Source: Hoeflea algicola
GTDB taxonomy: Bacteria > Pseudomonadota > Alphaproteobacteria > Rhizobiales > Rhizobiaceae
Direction: 5' to 3'
NCBI RefSeq assembly: GCF_026619415.1
Contig: NZ_JAOVZR010000001.1
Span: forward strand, 372,001 to 436,000
Length of the DNA: 64,000 nt
Both the position numbers and the translations under genes were made by a program. Positions 27,345-36,850 of this stretch are shown piece by piece; the stretch's first letter is position 1; each line of letters starts with the position of its first letter. The notes below the pieces were generated by a model. It was not told the DNA's origin. It saw only the letters and a list, made by a program, of their open reading frames with translations, and ran no database searches.

Positions 27345-29705
27345 TCAACGGCGACCACGTGGCGGTCTCGTGCCGGGTTTTTTGGGTCCACCGCGCCGGG
27401 CACGTCCGGATTTGTGAAACGAGCGCGTGCCGGTCGGCATCTTCTGGCCTTCGCTGAGCATCTCGAATCGCAGCGAGCCGGCAAGTGGTATCACTTCAAC
27501 CACCTTGATCTCGACACTGTCGCCAAGGCGGTAACCCAGACCGGTCTTCTCGCCGGTCAACGCCTGATGAGCCTCGTCATAGTGGTAATAGTCAAGCCGC
27601 AAGGTCGAAACCGGGACGAAACCATCTGCGCCAAATTGAGGCAGGCTGATAAACAGACCTGATTTTGTCACGCCGGAGATGCGCCCGTCAAAAGCTTCGC
27701 CGATCCGGCTGGCCAGATGGTGTGCGACAAGGCGGTCGACCGTGTCGCGTTCGGCCTTCATGGCCCGGCGTTCGGTGGTGGAGATCTCGGCGGCGATGGT
27801 TTCCAGCGCCGCTTCCTCGTCCGCAGTGATGCCGCCCTCGCCAAGCCCCAGCGCCCCCACCAGAGCGCGGTGGACGATCAGGTCGGCATAACGCCGTATC
27901 GGTGAGGTGAAATGCGTGTATTTCATCAGGTTGAGGCCGAAATGGCCGATGTTCTCCGGCGAGTAGATTGCCTGGCTCTGGCTCCTGAGAACCATCTCGT
28001 TGACCATGATCTGATAGGGTTCGCCCGAGGCGCGGGCGAGAATGCCGTTGAACGAACTGGCCCTCACCGCTGCCCCACGTGCCAGCGATAGCCCAAGGGT
28101 GGTCAGGAATTCGCGCAAGACTTCCTGCTTGGCCAGCGAAGGCTGGTCGTGCACCCGAAAGATCAGCGGCTGGCGTCGTTGCTCCAGCGTTTCGGCAGCC
28201 GCCACATTGGCCTGGATCATGCACTCTTCGATCAGCTTGTGCGCATCCAGACGTTCGGGCACCACAACCTTGTCGACCTTGCCTTCCGGTGCCAGCAGGA
28301 TCTTGCGTTCCGGCATGTCGAGTTCAAGCGGCTGGCGCCGTTCGCGTCCGCGCTTGAGCACCGCGTAGGCATCCCACAGCGGCTTCAGTACAGGCTCGAG
28401 CAACGGGCCGCTGGCATCGTCCGGTTTACCGTTGATCGCTGCCTGGGCCTGCTGGTAGGAGAGTTTGGCGGCACTTTTGATCATCACCCGGTGGAATTTG
28501 TGACCGATCTTGCGGCCTTCACTGGAAAACCGCATCCGCACCGCAAGCGCCGGCCGGTCCTCCTTTTCGCGCAGCGAACAAAGGTCGTTGGAGATCCGTT
28601 CGGGCAGCATCGGCACCACCCGGTCGGGGAAATAGGCCGAATTACCGCGTTTGAGCGCTTCTCGGTCGAGCGCCGAGCCGGCGCGCACATACCAGGAGAC
28701 ATCGGCAATCGCCACGGTAACGATGACGCCGCCGGGATTGTCGGGCGAGGGGTCCTGCTCGGCATAGACCGCGTCGTCATGATCCTTGGCGTCGCTGGGG
28801 TCGATGGTGATCAGCGGGATGTGCCGCCAGTCTTCGCGGCCCGACAGCGGCGCCGGCTTGGCCTCATCCGCAGCCTTTAACACCTCTGCGGGAAAAACAT
28901 GCGGAATGCCGTGGGCGTGAATGGCGATCATCGAGATCGCCTTTTCGCTTTCGACCGAGCCCAGCACTGTCAGCACTTTCGCGCGCGGCAGCCCGACGCG
29001 GCCGGCGCGAAGGGTTTCGACCTCGACGAGATCGCCATCCTTGGCCTCGCCGGCGGCATCCTGATCGATCAGATATTCCTCGCCGCGCCGCTCGATCGGC
29101 ATCAGCCGTCCGCCACCGCCCGGTGTTTCCTTGAAAACGCCCAGAACAGCGCCGCCGCGGCGCTCGAGAATTTTCATGATGCGTGCGGTATAAGCCGTGG
29201 ACTTGCCATGCGGGGCCGCAAATATCCGTGCCAGCACAAGATCGCCAATCGCAGCGGCTGTCGACGGCGAGCGGGATTTGCCGCGACCGCTATCACGTCC
29301 GGCATTGCTCTGGCGCACGGTGACAACCGGCGCAGCACCGTGCTCTTCCAGCCATTCGGCCGGACGGGCGATCAGGTCTCCGCCGCTACCGCGCATGGTG
29401 ATTTCCAGCACGGTGACGGCGGGAAGCGTACCCGGACGCCTGAGCATCTTGCGGTCGCGTTCAAGCAGCCCTTCATCTTCAAGTTCGCGCAGCACATCCT
29501 TGAGCTCGGTTCTGGTCTCACCCTTGAGCCCGAACGCCTTGGCGATGTCGCGCTTGGTGGCGCGGTCTGGGTTCTCGCTCAAAAACCGCAGGATCGTCTC
29601 GCGGTCGGGCATGTCGCCACGTCGAAACGCCACCGGCTTTTGGGCCGTTGTGTCGTCTTCGCCGCCTGGCTTGCCGGATTCGGTGGTGCGCGGAGGGGTG
29701 GTCAA
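27345..29705 (-). CDS. rnr: Ribonuclease R
   Basis: 786 residues. A winged-helix start (PDRETILRFLSENPDRATKRDIAKAFGL), cold-shock-like domains, the RNB catalytic domain with TIDPSDAKDHDDAVYAEQD (metal-binding Asp), NSAYFPDRVVPMLPERISNDLCSL and YTHFTSPIRRYADLIVHRAL, then an S1 domain (GRISGVTKSGLFISLPQFGADGFVPV) and a Lys/Arg-rich tail. It degrades structured RNA 3'-5' in the cytosol. The start shown is TTG at 29705, two bases after the topA stop; an ATG at about residue 33 is the alternative. The proximity to topA supports translational coupling. Confidence 0.94.
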   Translation of the reverse strand: MTTPPRTTESGKPGGEDDTTAQKPVAFRRGDMPDRETILRFLSENPDRATKRDIAKAFGLKGETRTELKDVLRELEDEGLLERDRKMLRRPGTLPAVTVLEITMRGSGGDLIARPAEWLEEHGAAPVVTVRQSNAGRDSGRGKSRSPSTAAAIGDLVLARIFAAPHGKSTAYTARIMKILERRGGAVLGVFKETPGGGGRLMPIERRGEEYLIDQDAAGEAKDGDLVEVETLRAGRVGLPRAKVLTVLGSVESEKAISMIAIHAHGIPHVFPAEVLKAADEAKPAPLSGREDWRHIPLITIDPSDAKDHDDAVYAEQDPSPDNPGGVIVTVAIADVSWYVRAGSALDREALKRGNSAYFPDRVVPMLPERISNDLCSLREKEDRPALAVRMRFSSEGRKIGHKFHRVMIKSAAKLSYQQAQAAINGKPDDASGPLLEPVLKPLWDAYAVLKRGRERRQPLELDMPERKILLAPEGKVDKVVVPERLDAHKLIEECMIQANVAAAETLEQRRQPLIFRVHDQPSLAKQEVLREFLTTLGLSLARGAAVRASSFNGILARASGEPYQIMVNEMVLRSQSQAIYSPENIGHFGLNLMKYTHFTSPIRRYADLIVHRALVGALGLGEGGITADEEAALETIAAEISTTERRAMKAERDTVDRLVAHHLASRIGEAFDGRISGVTKSGLFISLPQFGADGFVPVSTLRLDYYHYDEAHQALTGEKTGLGYRLGDSVEIKVVEVIPLAGSLRFEMLSEGQKMPTGTRSFHKSGRARRGGPKKPGTRPPRGRR

Positions 29706-29707
29706 AC

Positions 29708-32338
29708 TCAGTCCTTCTTCGCCGTCGCGGTTTTTGCCTTAGCCGGTTTTGCCTTGGTGGTTTTGGCCTTGGCTTTGGGCTTTGCCGCCTTCTTGGCCGG
29801 GGCCTTGGTCTTCTTGCCCGAAGTCGCAGCCTTGGCGGCGATCATTTCCAGCGCTTCTTCGACCGTGACATCAGCCGGGACCTTATCCTTGGGCAGAGTT
29901 GCGTTGATCTTGCCCCAATTGACATAAGGACCGTACTTGCCATCGCGTACGGTGATCGGGCCGCCGTCTGGATGGTCGCCCAGCGCCTTCAATGCGGTCG
30001 GTGTGCCACGGCCGCGACCGGGACCCTTGGCGAGCTTTTCGGCAATCACTGTGACCGCCCGGTTAAGCCCGATACTGAACACTTCTTCCACCGTCTCGAG
30101 ATTGGCGTAAGTGCCGTCATGCAACACGAACGGGCCATAGCGGCCGATGCCGGCCGAAATCATCTTGCCGGATTCGGGGTGCTGGCCGATATCGCGCGGC
30201 AGGTTGATCAGCGCCATGGCCTTTTCATGGTCGATGCTTGCCACATCCCACCCCTTGGGAATGCTGGAGCGCTTGGCTTCCTTGCCCTCGCCACGCTGGA
30301 CATAGGGACCGAACCGTCCGGTGCGCAGCGTGATCGGCTCGCTGGTATGCGGATCGATGCCCAGATCCTTTGGCTCGTTGGAGAGTGCCGCATCAGTATC
30401 CGAGCCTTCCGAAGACAGTTGCCGGGTGAAGCTGCAGTCGGGATAGTTCGAGCAGCCGACAAAGGCGCCGTACTTGCCGAGCTTGAGCGACAGGTTGCCG
30501 GTGCCGCAAGTCGGGCAGATCCGCGGGTTCGAGCCATCTTCGCGCACAGGGAAGACCAGCGGTGCAAGCGCCTCGTTGAGTGCATCGAGCACCTGGGTGA
30601 CGCGAAGTTCTTTGGTGTCGTCAATATGCTGGTGGAATTCCGTCCAGAATTCGCGCAACACGTCCTTCCAGGCCAGTTCGCCCGCCGAGATCCGGTCCAG
30701 CTTTTCTTCAAGATCGGCGGTAAAGCCGAATTCGACATAGCGGTTGAAGAAGTTCTCCAGGAACGCGATGACCAGGCGACCCTTGGGTTCCGGGGTCAGC
30801 CTGCGGTTCTCGATCGCCACATATTCCCGATCGCGCAGCGTTGACAGTGTCGAGGCATAAGTCGAAGGGCGGCCAATGCCGAGTTCTTCCATCTTCTTGA
30901 TCAGCGAGGCTTCGGAAAAGCGCGGTGGAGGTTCGGTGAAATGCTGGGTGGCGTTGATCTTGTCCTTGGCCAGCGCTTCCTGCGCATTGATCTCCGGCAG
31001 CCGGGCATCATCATCGTCGCCGTCGGATTGTTCGCCATCTTCCTTGGCGTCGGTATAGGCGGCGATAAAGCCGTCAAACCTTACAACCGAGCCGGTGGCG
31101 CGCAAGCCCGCGGTCTTGCCGTCCTTGGAAGCGGTGATATCGACCGTGGTCCGTTCGATCTCTGCTGACGCCATCTGGCTGGCGGTCGCCCGCTTCCAGA
31201 TCAGATCGTAGAGTTTGAGCTGATCTGCATCGAGATAGCGTTTGACTTCGTCGGGCGCGCGCTCAAAGCCGGTCGGGCGGATTGCCTCATGAGCTTCCTG
31301 GGCATTCTTTGCCTTGGTCGTGTAAATCCGGGCCTTTTCAGGAACGTAACGGTCACCAAAGCGCGCGGCGATCGCCAACCGGGCCTCGTCGATGGCTTCC
31401 GGCGCCATCTGCACGCCGTCAGTACGCATATAGGTGATCAGACCGACCGTCTCGCCGCCGATGTCGATGCCTTCATAGAGTTTCTGCGCCACTTGCATGG
31501 TGCGTGATGCGTTGAATCCCAGCTTGGAGGAGGCGGCCTGTTGCAATGTCGAGGTGGTGAATGGCGGTGATGGGTTGCGACGGGTCGGCTTGGCCTCAAC
31601 GCTGTCGGCGATAAAGGATGCGCCGTCGAGCATGTCGCGGATGCTGCCGGCCAGATCGCCATTGGTCACCGACATCTTGTTGATTTTTTCGCCGTTAAGC
31701 GTGGTCAGCCGTGCGGTGAAGCCATCGCCGCGCGGGGTCTTCAGATCGGCGGAGATCTGCCAGTATTCCTCGGAGATGAACCGTTCGATCTCGCTTTCCC
31801 GGTCGCAGACGAGTCGCAGCGCCACCGATTGCACCCGTCCTGCCGAACGCGCGCCGGGCAACTTGCGCCACAGCACCGGCGACAGGTTGAAGCCCACCAG
31901 ATAGTCAAGTGCGCGGCGCGCCAGATAGGCATCGACCAGCGGCGTGTCGATCTCACGTGGATTTTCCATTGCGTCGAGCACGGATTTCTTGGTGATGGCG
32001 TTAAACACCACGCGGGAGACCTTCTTGTCCTTGAGCGCCTTTTTCTTGGTCAGTACCTCAAGCACATGCCAGGAAATGGCCTCACCCTCGCGGTCGGGGT
32101 CAGTCGCCAGAATCAGCGAGTCGGCACCCTTGAGCGCCTCGGTGATGTCCTTGAGGCGCTTGTTGGAGGCGGTGTCGACCTCCCATTTCATGGCAAAATC
32201 TTCGTCGGGCAGCACCGAGCCATCCTTGGCCGGCAGATCCCGTACATGGCCGAAGGAGGCCAGCACCTTGAAGCCGCTGCCCAGGTATTTGTTGATCGTT
32301 TTTGCCTTCGCAGGCGATTCCACTACCACTACATTCAT
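29708..32338 (-). CDS. topA: DNA topoisomerase I
   Basis: 876 residues. Toprim at the N-terminus (NVVVVESPAKAKTINKYLG and ATDPDREGEAISWH with metal acids), the active-site Tyr303 in GLITYMRTDGVQMAPEA, and TLDREYVA-type regions. A C4 zinc ribbon (CPTCGTGNLSLKLGKYGAFVGC) follows, with further Gly-Phe-Gly-Pro-Tyr repeats, ending in a Lys/Ala-rich tail of about 40 residues typical of rhizobial TopA. It relaxes negative supercoils. It starts at ATG 32338, and rnr follows after its stop. The dprA-topA step in rhizobia is interrupted here by the small opposite-strand gene at 32591. Confidence 0.95.
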   Translation of the reverse strand: MNVVVVESPAKAKTINKYLGSGFKVLASFGHVRDLPAKDGSVLPDEDFAMKWEVDTASNKRLKDITEALKGADSLILATDPDREGEAISWHVLEVLTKKKALKDKKVSRVVFNAITKKSVLDAMENPREIDTPLVDAYLARRALDYLVGFNLSPVLWRKLPGARSAGRVQSVALRLVCDRESEIERFISEEYWQISADLKTPRGDGFTARLTTLNGEKINKMSVTNGDLAGSIRDMLDGASFIADSVEAKPTRRNPSPPFTTSTLQQAASSKLGFNASRTMQVAQKLYEGIDIGGETVGLITYMRTDGVQMAPEAIDEARLAIAARFGDRYVPEKARIYTTKAKNAQEAHEAIRPTGFERAPDEVKRYLDADQLKLYDLIWKRATASQMASAEIERTTVDITASKDGKTAGLRATGSVVRFDGFIAAYTDAKEDGEQSDGDDDDARLPEINAQEALAKDKINATQHFTEPPPRFSEASLIKKMEELGIGRPSTYASTLSTLRDREYVAIENRRLTPEPKGRLVIAFLENFFNRYVEFGFTADLEEKLDRISAGELAWKDVLREFWTEFHQHIDDTKELRVTQVLDALNEALAPLVFPVREDGSNPRICPTCGTGNLSLKLGKYGAFVGCSNYPDCSFTRQLSSEGSDTDAALSNEPKDLGIDPHTSEPITLRTGRFGPYVQRGEGKEAKRSSIPKGWDVASIDHEKAMALINLPRDIGQHPESGKMISAGIGRYGPFVLHDGTYANLETVEEVFSIGLNRAVTVIAEKLAKGPGRGRGTPTALKALGDHPDGGPITVRDGKYGPYVNWGKINATLPKDKVPADVTVEEALEMIAAKAATSGKKTKAPAKKAAKPKAKAKTTKAKPAKAKTATAKKD

Positions 32339-32590
32339 AAGTTTCTCGCACTCGGGCGTTGAATTTCACGGTACCGCGCAATTTGCGCCGTATCGGTTGG
32401 GTCCACGAAATGTACAGGGAAAGCGGCGCGGTCAAGTCCATCTTCTGAAAAGGGGACATTTCACACCTTAATACAACCTTTGCGCGATAGTAATCGTATT
32501 GCAATTAAAGATATTTAGATTATCTTGTGTTTCAGCACCGTCTGGCGGCTTTCAGAAGATATATTCGCGGCTCAGGAAGAGGGAACGAGC

Positions 32591-32794
32591 ATGGCAGTCC
32601 GCCCCACAGCAGGTTCACTGCAGAGCGCCCGGACGGAGCAGAGCATCACCTATATAATGCAGATGCTATCGGAGTTGCGCACCGTGGCCGACAGTGAAAA
32701 TGCCGATATGCTGTGCTATTTGATCGAGATGGCCTACATTGAGGCTGGCGACGTGCTGGCTGGGCAGCGACCTTTACGGGCCGTCGAACGCTAG
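32591..32794 (+). CDS. Small helical protein of unknown function
   Basis: 67 residues from ATG 32591 with GAGGGAACG upstream; the open frame further up is not conserved. The sequence MAVRPTAGSLQSARTEQSITYIMQMLSELRTVADSENADMLCYLIEMAYIEAGDVLAG is predicted to be three helices and resembles a conserved rhizobial small protein found beside topA/dprA. Its 3' end overlaps the dprA 3' end by 21 bases on opposite strands. No motif points to a function. An AT-rich stretch at 32471-32530 (for example TTGCAATTAAAGATATTTAGATTAT) may hold its promoter and that of topA. Confidence 0.7.
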   Translation: MAVRPTAGSLQSARTEQSITYIMQMLSELRTVADSENADMLCYLIEMAYIEAGDVLAGQRPLRAVER

Positions 32795-33841
32795 CGATAC
32801 CATGCCGCCGGGGTGGCGATGCAGCCGGCCGGCAAGATCCAGTTCCAGCAATACCAGATAGACTGTCGCCGGATCGACGCCGGTATGGGCGATGATGTCG
32901 TCGATTTCCGCGGGCGAGGGGCCCAGCGCCTCGATGATCCGCGCCCGGTCGTTTTCCGCAGGTTCTGAGAACGGCAGGGCGCCGTCATCACCCGGTTCTT
33001 CCAGGTTCGGGTCATCGCGTGAAAACAGCTGACTCGACGGTGCCAGCGCATCAATCACGTCGCGGCTTTCGGTGGTCACGATTGCCCCGTCCTTGAGCAG
33101 ACCGTTGGTGCCCGCCGCGCGTGGGTCCAGCGGAGAGCCGGGAACGGCAAACACCAGTCGGCCAAAATCCGCCGCCCGCCGTGCCGTGATCAACGAGCCG
33201 GAGCGCTGCGCCGCTTCGATCACCACCAGCCCCAGGCCGATGCCGGCAATCAGCCGGTTGCGGCGCGGGAAATCCCGCGCCCGTGGCTCCCAGCCCATCG
33301 GCATCTCGCTCAGAGCCAGCCCCTTGCCCGAACAGATCTCGTTATACAGGTCCAAGTTTTCGGGCGGGTAGGGCTGGTCCAGCCCACCGGCCATGGCGGC
33401 GATTGTGCCCTGATCCAGGCTGGCACGATGGGCGGCAGCGTCGATGCCGCGGGCCATTCCTGAGACGATCACGTAGCCCGCAACTCCCAGTTCGCGCGCC
33501 ATTCGAGCCGCCATCTTCGCGCCCGACACCGAGGCATTGCGGGCGCCGACGATGCCGACGCTTGTCTGCGTTGCTAACGTCAAATCGCCGATGGCCGAAA
33601 TCAGCGGTGGTGCGCCGTCGATGCGCCTGAGTGCGGGTGGGTAGTCGGGCTCGCCGATGCCGATGAATTGCGCGCCGAAGCGCTGTATCGCCGCCAGTTC
33701 GCGCTCGGCAGAACCGAAATGATTGATCAGGTCACGAAAGGTCGCCGGGCCGACATTGTCGGAGCGGATCAGCCGCAGCCAGGAGAGCCGTTGGCGGTCG
33801 GAGAGGACGACACCGCGTCGTCCTTCGCCGCCCGCAGGCAT
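32774..33841 (-). CDS. dprA: DNA-processing protein DprA
   Basis: 355 residues from the ATG at 33841, which overlaps the plsY stop (TGATG). Order: SAM-like start (LSDRQRLSWLRLIRSDNVGPATFRDLINHFGSAERELAAI), Rossmann core (VGIVGARNASVSGAKMAARMARELGVAGYVIVSGMARGIDAAAH, then GTIAAMAGGLDQPYPPENLDLYNEI, FPRRNRLIAGIG and SGSLITARRAADFGRLVFAVPGSPLDPRAAGTNGLLKDGA), and a C-terminal winged helix. It loads RecA on incoming single-stranded DNA. Against the usual rhizobial form about 25-27 residues seem to be missing in the linker between INHFGSAE and RELAAI; otherwise intact. Confidence 0.9.
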   Translation of the reverse strand: MPAGGEGRRGVVLSDRQRLSWLRLIRSDNVGPATFRDLINHFGSAERELAAIQRFGAQFIGIGEPDYPPALRRIDGAPPLISAIGDLTLATQTSVGIVGARNASVSGAKMAARMARELGVAGYVIVSGMARGIDAAAHRASLDQGTIAAMAGGLDQPYPPENLDLYNEICSGKGLALSEMPMGWEPRARDFPRRNRLIAGIGLGLVVIEAAQRSGSLITARRAADFGRLVFAVPGSPLDPRAAGTNGLLKDGAIVTTESRDVIDALAPSSQLFSRDDPNLEEPGDDGALPFSEPAENDRARIIEALGPSPAEIDDIIAHTGVDPATVYLVLLELDLAGRLHRHPGGMVSLAFDGP

Positions 33842-34458
33842 CAGCCCTTGTCCCCGATCCGGCTTTCGGTTCCTGCCAGCAGCCGGCGGATGTTTGCGTG
33901 GTGCTTCAGGATGGTGATGAGCGACATCACCACGAACAGAGAGCCGATGTCCGGCCTCCCATAAAGATAAAGTGCAATCGGCACCGCCACCGCCGCTGCA
34001 AGCGCGGCCAGCGAGGAATAGCGAAACAGCTTTGCCATGCCGAGCCAGATAACTGCGAACACAATTACCACCATCGGTGCCAGCCCGAGCAGCACGCCGA
34101 TATAGGTGGCCACGCCCTTGCCGCCCTTGAATTTCAGCCAGACCGGATAGAGGTGCCCCAAGAACGCGCCGAGGCCGGCAATCAGCGCCGCCTCCAGCCC
34201 GATTGCCTCGCGGGCGACGACAACCGCCACCGTGCCCTTGAGCATATCGGCAATCAGGGTCGCGGCTGCCAGCTTCTTGTTGCCGGTGCGCAGAACATTG
34301 GTGGCGCCGATATTGCCCGAGCCGATCTTGCGCACGTCGCCAAGTCCGGCCATGCGGGTCAATATCAGGCCAAACGGGATCGAGCCGCAGAGATAGCCAA
34401 ACAGCAACGAGCCGAGCATCACCGAAGCGGGAAGGGACCAACTGACCAGTTCAGGCAC
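33841..34458 (-). CDS. plsY: Glycerol-3-phosphate acyltransferase PlsY
   Basis: 205 residues. The multi-pass PlsY plan is clear: [47 protein letters not shown] (motif 1 with the SGNxGATN loop), [39 protein letters not shown] (motif 2 with [18 protein letters not shown]), then two more helices. It transfers acyl from acyl-phosphate (made by PlsX) to glycerol-3-phosphate at the inner membrane, the first step of phospholipid synthesis. It overlaps the dprA start (TGATG) and lies 51 bases after pyrC. Confidence 0.96.
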   Translation of the reverse strand: MPELVSWSLPASVMLGSLLFGYLCGSIPFGLILTRMAGLGDVRKIGSGNIGATNVLRTGNKKLAAATLIADMLKGTVAVVVAREAIGLEAALIAGLGAFLGHLYPVWLKFKGGKGVATYIGVLLGLAPMVVIVFAVIWLGMAKLFRYSSLAALAAAVAVPIALYLYGRPDIGSLFVVMSLITILKHHANIRRLLAGTESRIGDKG

Positions 34459-34509
34459 GGTGCGATGTCTCCTGCGTTGCTGCGCAATCTGCCGCCGTAC
34501 GGGCGTGGA

Positions 34510-35796
34510 TCAGGCACTGTGAACTGTGGCACCTGCAACCAGTGTTTGCAACACCTTGCCGGTGAACCGGGCATCCTCAAAGGCACTGTTCTTGGACCTG
34601 GAAACGATCTCGTCCTTGCTCAGCACCCATGGGTATTCAGGGTCGATCAGGGCGATGTCGGCGCGCGCGCCCACCTTCAGCGTCCCGGCGTCGAGACCGA
34701 GGATCTGCGCCGGACGGGTCGACAGCGCATCAATCAGCCGCATCAGCGAAACGTCGCCGGAATGGTAAAGCCTGAGCGCTGCCGCCAGCAGTGTTTCCAG
34801 CCCGATCGCGCCGTTCTCTGCATCGGCAAATGGCAGCCGCTTGGTGTCGACATCCTGCGGGTCATGCGCCGAGACGATGATGTCGATGGTCTCGTCGGCA
34901 ATCGCGGTTACCATGGCGCGGCGGTCGTCTTCGGTCCTGAGCGGCGGCGATAGCCGGAAGAAGGTGCGGTATTCGCCGATATCGGTCTCGTTGAGGGTCA
35001 GGTGGTTGATGGAAATTCCTGCGGTGACCGGCATCCCGCGCGCCTTGGCGGCGCGGATCACGTCTGCGGATTCAGGTACCGAGATGCTCATCGCGTGGTA
35101 ACGCGCCTTCGTCAGCGCTGCCAGCCGCAGATCGCGCTCGAGCGGAATGATCTCGGCTTCGCGCGGAATTCCCGGCAGGCCCAGCCAATTGGCAAACAGG
35201 CCCTCGTTCATAACCCCGGTGGCGATCAGTTGCCGGTCCTGGGTGGCGACGGCCACCACGGCGCCGAAATCGCGCGCATAGGTCATCGCCCGGCGCATCA
35301 CTGCTGGATTGTCGACAGTGTGCCGGCCATTGCTGAGCATCACAGCGCCGGCTTCCAGCAACAGGCCGAATTCGGTCATCTCCTCGCCCCTGAGCCCCTT
35401 GGTCAGGGCCGCGGCCGGATAGACCCGGATAACGGCTTCGTCGCGCGCCAGTCTTTGCACGTAATCCACCAGCGCCACATCGTCGATTACCGGATCGGTA
35501 TCCGGCATCATGACGATAGATGTGACGCCGCCGCAGGCTGCCGCGCGGCTTGCCGAGGCAATGGTCTCGCGGTGCTCGGCACCGGGTTCGCCGATATGCA
35601 CGCAGGCGTCGACCAGGCCGGGAACCGCAATCAGCCCGGAACAATCCTCGATCTCGGTGCCGGCTGGCACCGCAAAACCTGTCGCCGCAGCGCCAATGGC
35701 GGCAATCCTGCCGTCGATGATGACGATATCGCCGGTTTCGTCCATCTGCGTTGACGGATCGATGATCCGCACATTGGCGAGTACCCGCGGCTTCAT
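34510..35796 (-). CDS. pyrC: Dihydroorotase-like protein, probably non-catalytic (PyrC'/PyrX type)
   Basis: 428 residues, amidohydrolase fold of the class I dihydroorotase type. Several metal and substrate ligands are missing: the HxH of catalytic enzymes (DLHVHLREPG) reads [10 protein letters not shown], keeping one His; the HCED region reads [11 protein letters not shown]; the Asp of the ATDHAPH motif reads SAHDPQ. In Pseudomonas such an inactive homologue supports ATCase assembly. The start overlaps the pyrB stop by 4 bases (ATGA), as in that arrangement. A scaffold role for PyrB is therefore my inference, with a catalytic DHOase expected elsewhere. The gene symbol follows common rhizobial annotation. 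Confidence 0.85.
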   Translation of the reverse strand: MKPRVLANVRIIDPSTQMDETGDIVIIDGRIAAIGAAATGFAVPAGTEIEDCSGLIAVPGLVDACVHIGEPGAEHRETIASASRAAACGGVTSIVMMPDTDPVIDDVALVDYVQRLARDEAVIRVYPAAALTKGLRGEEMTEFGLLLEAGAVMLSNGRHTVDNPAVMRRAMTYARDFGAVVAVATQDRQLIATGVMNEGLFANWLGLPGIPREAEIIPLERDLRLAALTKARYHAMSISVPESADVIRAAKARGMPVTAGISINHLTLNETDIGEYRTFFRLSPPLRTEDDRRAMVTAIADETIDIIVSAHDPQDVDTKRLPFADAENGAIGLETLLAAALRLYHSGDVSLMRLIDALSTRPAQILGLDAGTLKVGARADIALIDPEYPWVLSKDEIVSRSKNSAFEDARFTGKVLQTLVAGATVHSA

Positions 35797-36724
35797 CGCG
35801 CCAACTCCCCTTCGAGCATCAGTGTTTCCATCACTGCCATGCGCACCGCCACGCCCATCTCGACCTGTTGCTCGATCACGCTTTGCGGCCCGTCGGCAAT
35901 GTCGGAGGCGATCTCGACACCGCGATTCATCGGGCCGGGATGCATCACCAGCGCGTCTTCTCTGGCCAGTTTCAGTTTTTCGGCATCAAGCCCGAAATAG
36001 CGGAAATACTCGCGCACCGATGGCACGAAGGAACCGGCCATGCGCTCGCGCTGCAGCCGCAGCATCATCACCACATCGGCGTCCTTGAGCCCGTCTTCCA
36101 TCCGGTGGAATACTTCGACGCCCATGTCGGCGATACCGGCGGGCAGCAGCGTCGAAGGGGCGATCACCCGCACCCGCGCGCCCATTGCATTGAGTAACAG
36201 GATGTTGGAGCGGGCAACGCGCGAATGCAGCACGTCGCCGCAGATGGCAACGATCAACCGCCCGACCTTGCCCTTGGCGCGGCGAATGGTCAGCGCGTCC
36301 AGAAGCGCCTGGGTCGGGTGCTCATGGGCGCCGTCACCGGCATTGATCACCGGGCAGCCGACCTTTTGCGCAAGCAGCGCCACGGCGCCGGCCGAGGAAT
36401 GACGCACCACCAGCACGTCGGGCCGCATGGCGTTGAGCGTCATCGCCGTATCGACCAGTGTTTCGCCCTTCTTGACACTGGAATTGGCCACCGACATGTT
36501 CATCACGTCCGCACCCAGCCGTTTGCCGGCGAGTTCGAACGAAGCCTGGGTCCGCGTCGAGTTTTCGAAAAACAGGTTGATCTGGGTCAGCCCGCGCAGG
36601 GTCGAGGTCTTTTTTCGCGTTGTCGCGAAAGTTTGACGGCCTCGTCCGAGCGGTCGAGCAAATAATGGATGTCCTGCTCCGAGAGCTGCATGATACCCAG
36701 CAGGTGACGGTGCGGAAATGACAT
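35793..36724 (-). pseudogene. pyrB: Aspartate carbamoyltransferase catalytic subunit, frameshifted
   Basis: With one A restored in the run at 36610-36615 (written as T on the plus strand), the gene runs from ATG 36724 ([38 protein letters not shown]...) to 35793 and encodes 310 residues, a full ATCase. Then follow [20 protein letters not shown], the carbamoyl-phosphate loop [33 protein letters not shown], and [35 protein letters not shown]. As written it stops after about 50 codons at CAGG-TGA. It makes carbamoyl-aspartate, the first committed step in pyrimidine synthesis. Upstream gene order is pyrB-pyrC-plsY-dprA. The lost base in a homopolymer suggests a sequence error. Confidence 0.9.
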
Positions 36725-36850
36725 CGGGTGTCCTGTGATCTAGAATTTGCAGTGTTCATAGAAAGGTTCTCGCACGGGGGCAAGGATGCGCTGGCGGAAA
36801 ACGCTGATGTCCCCATGCAATACGTAACGAATCCCTGTAAGCGAGGTGCG

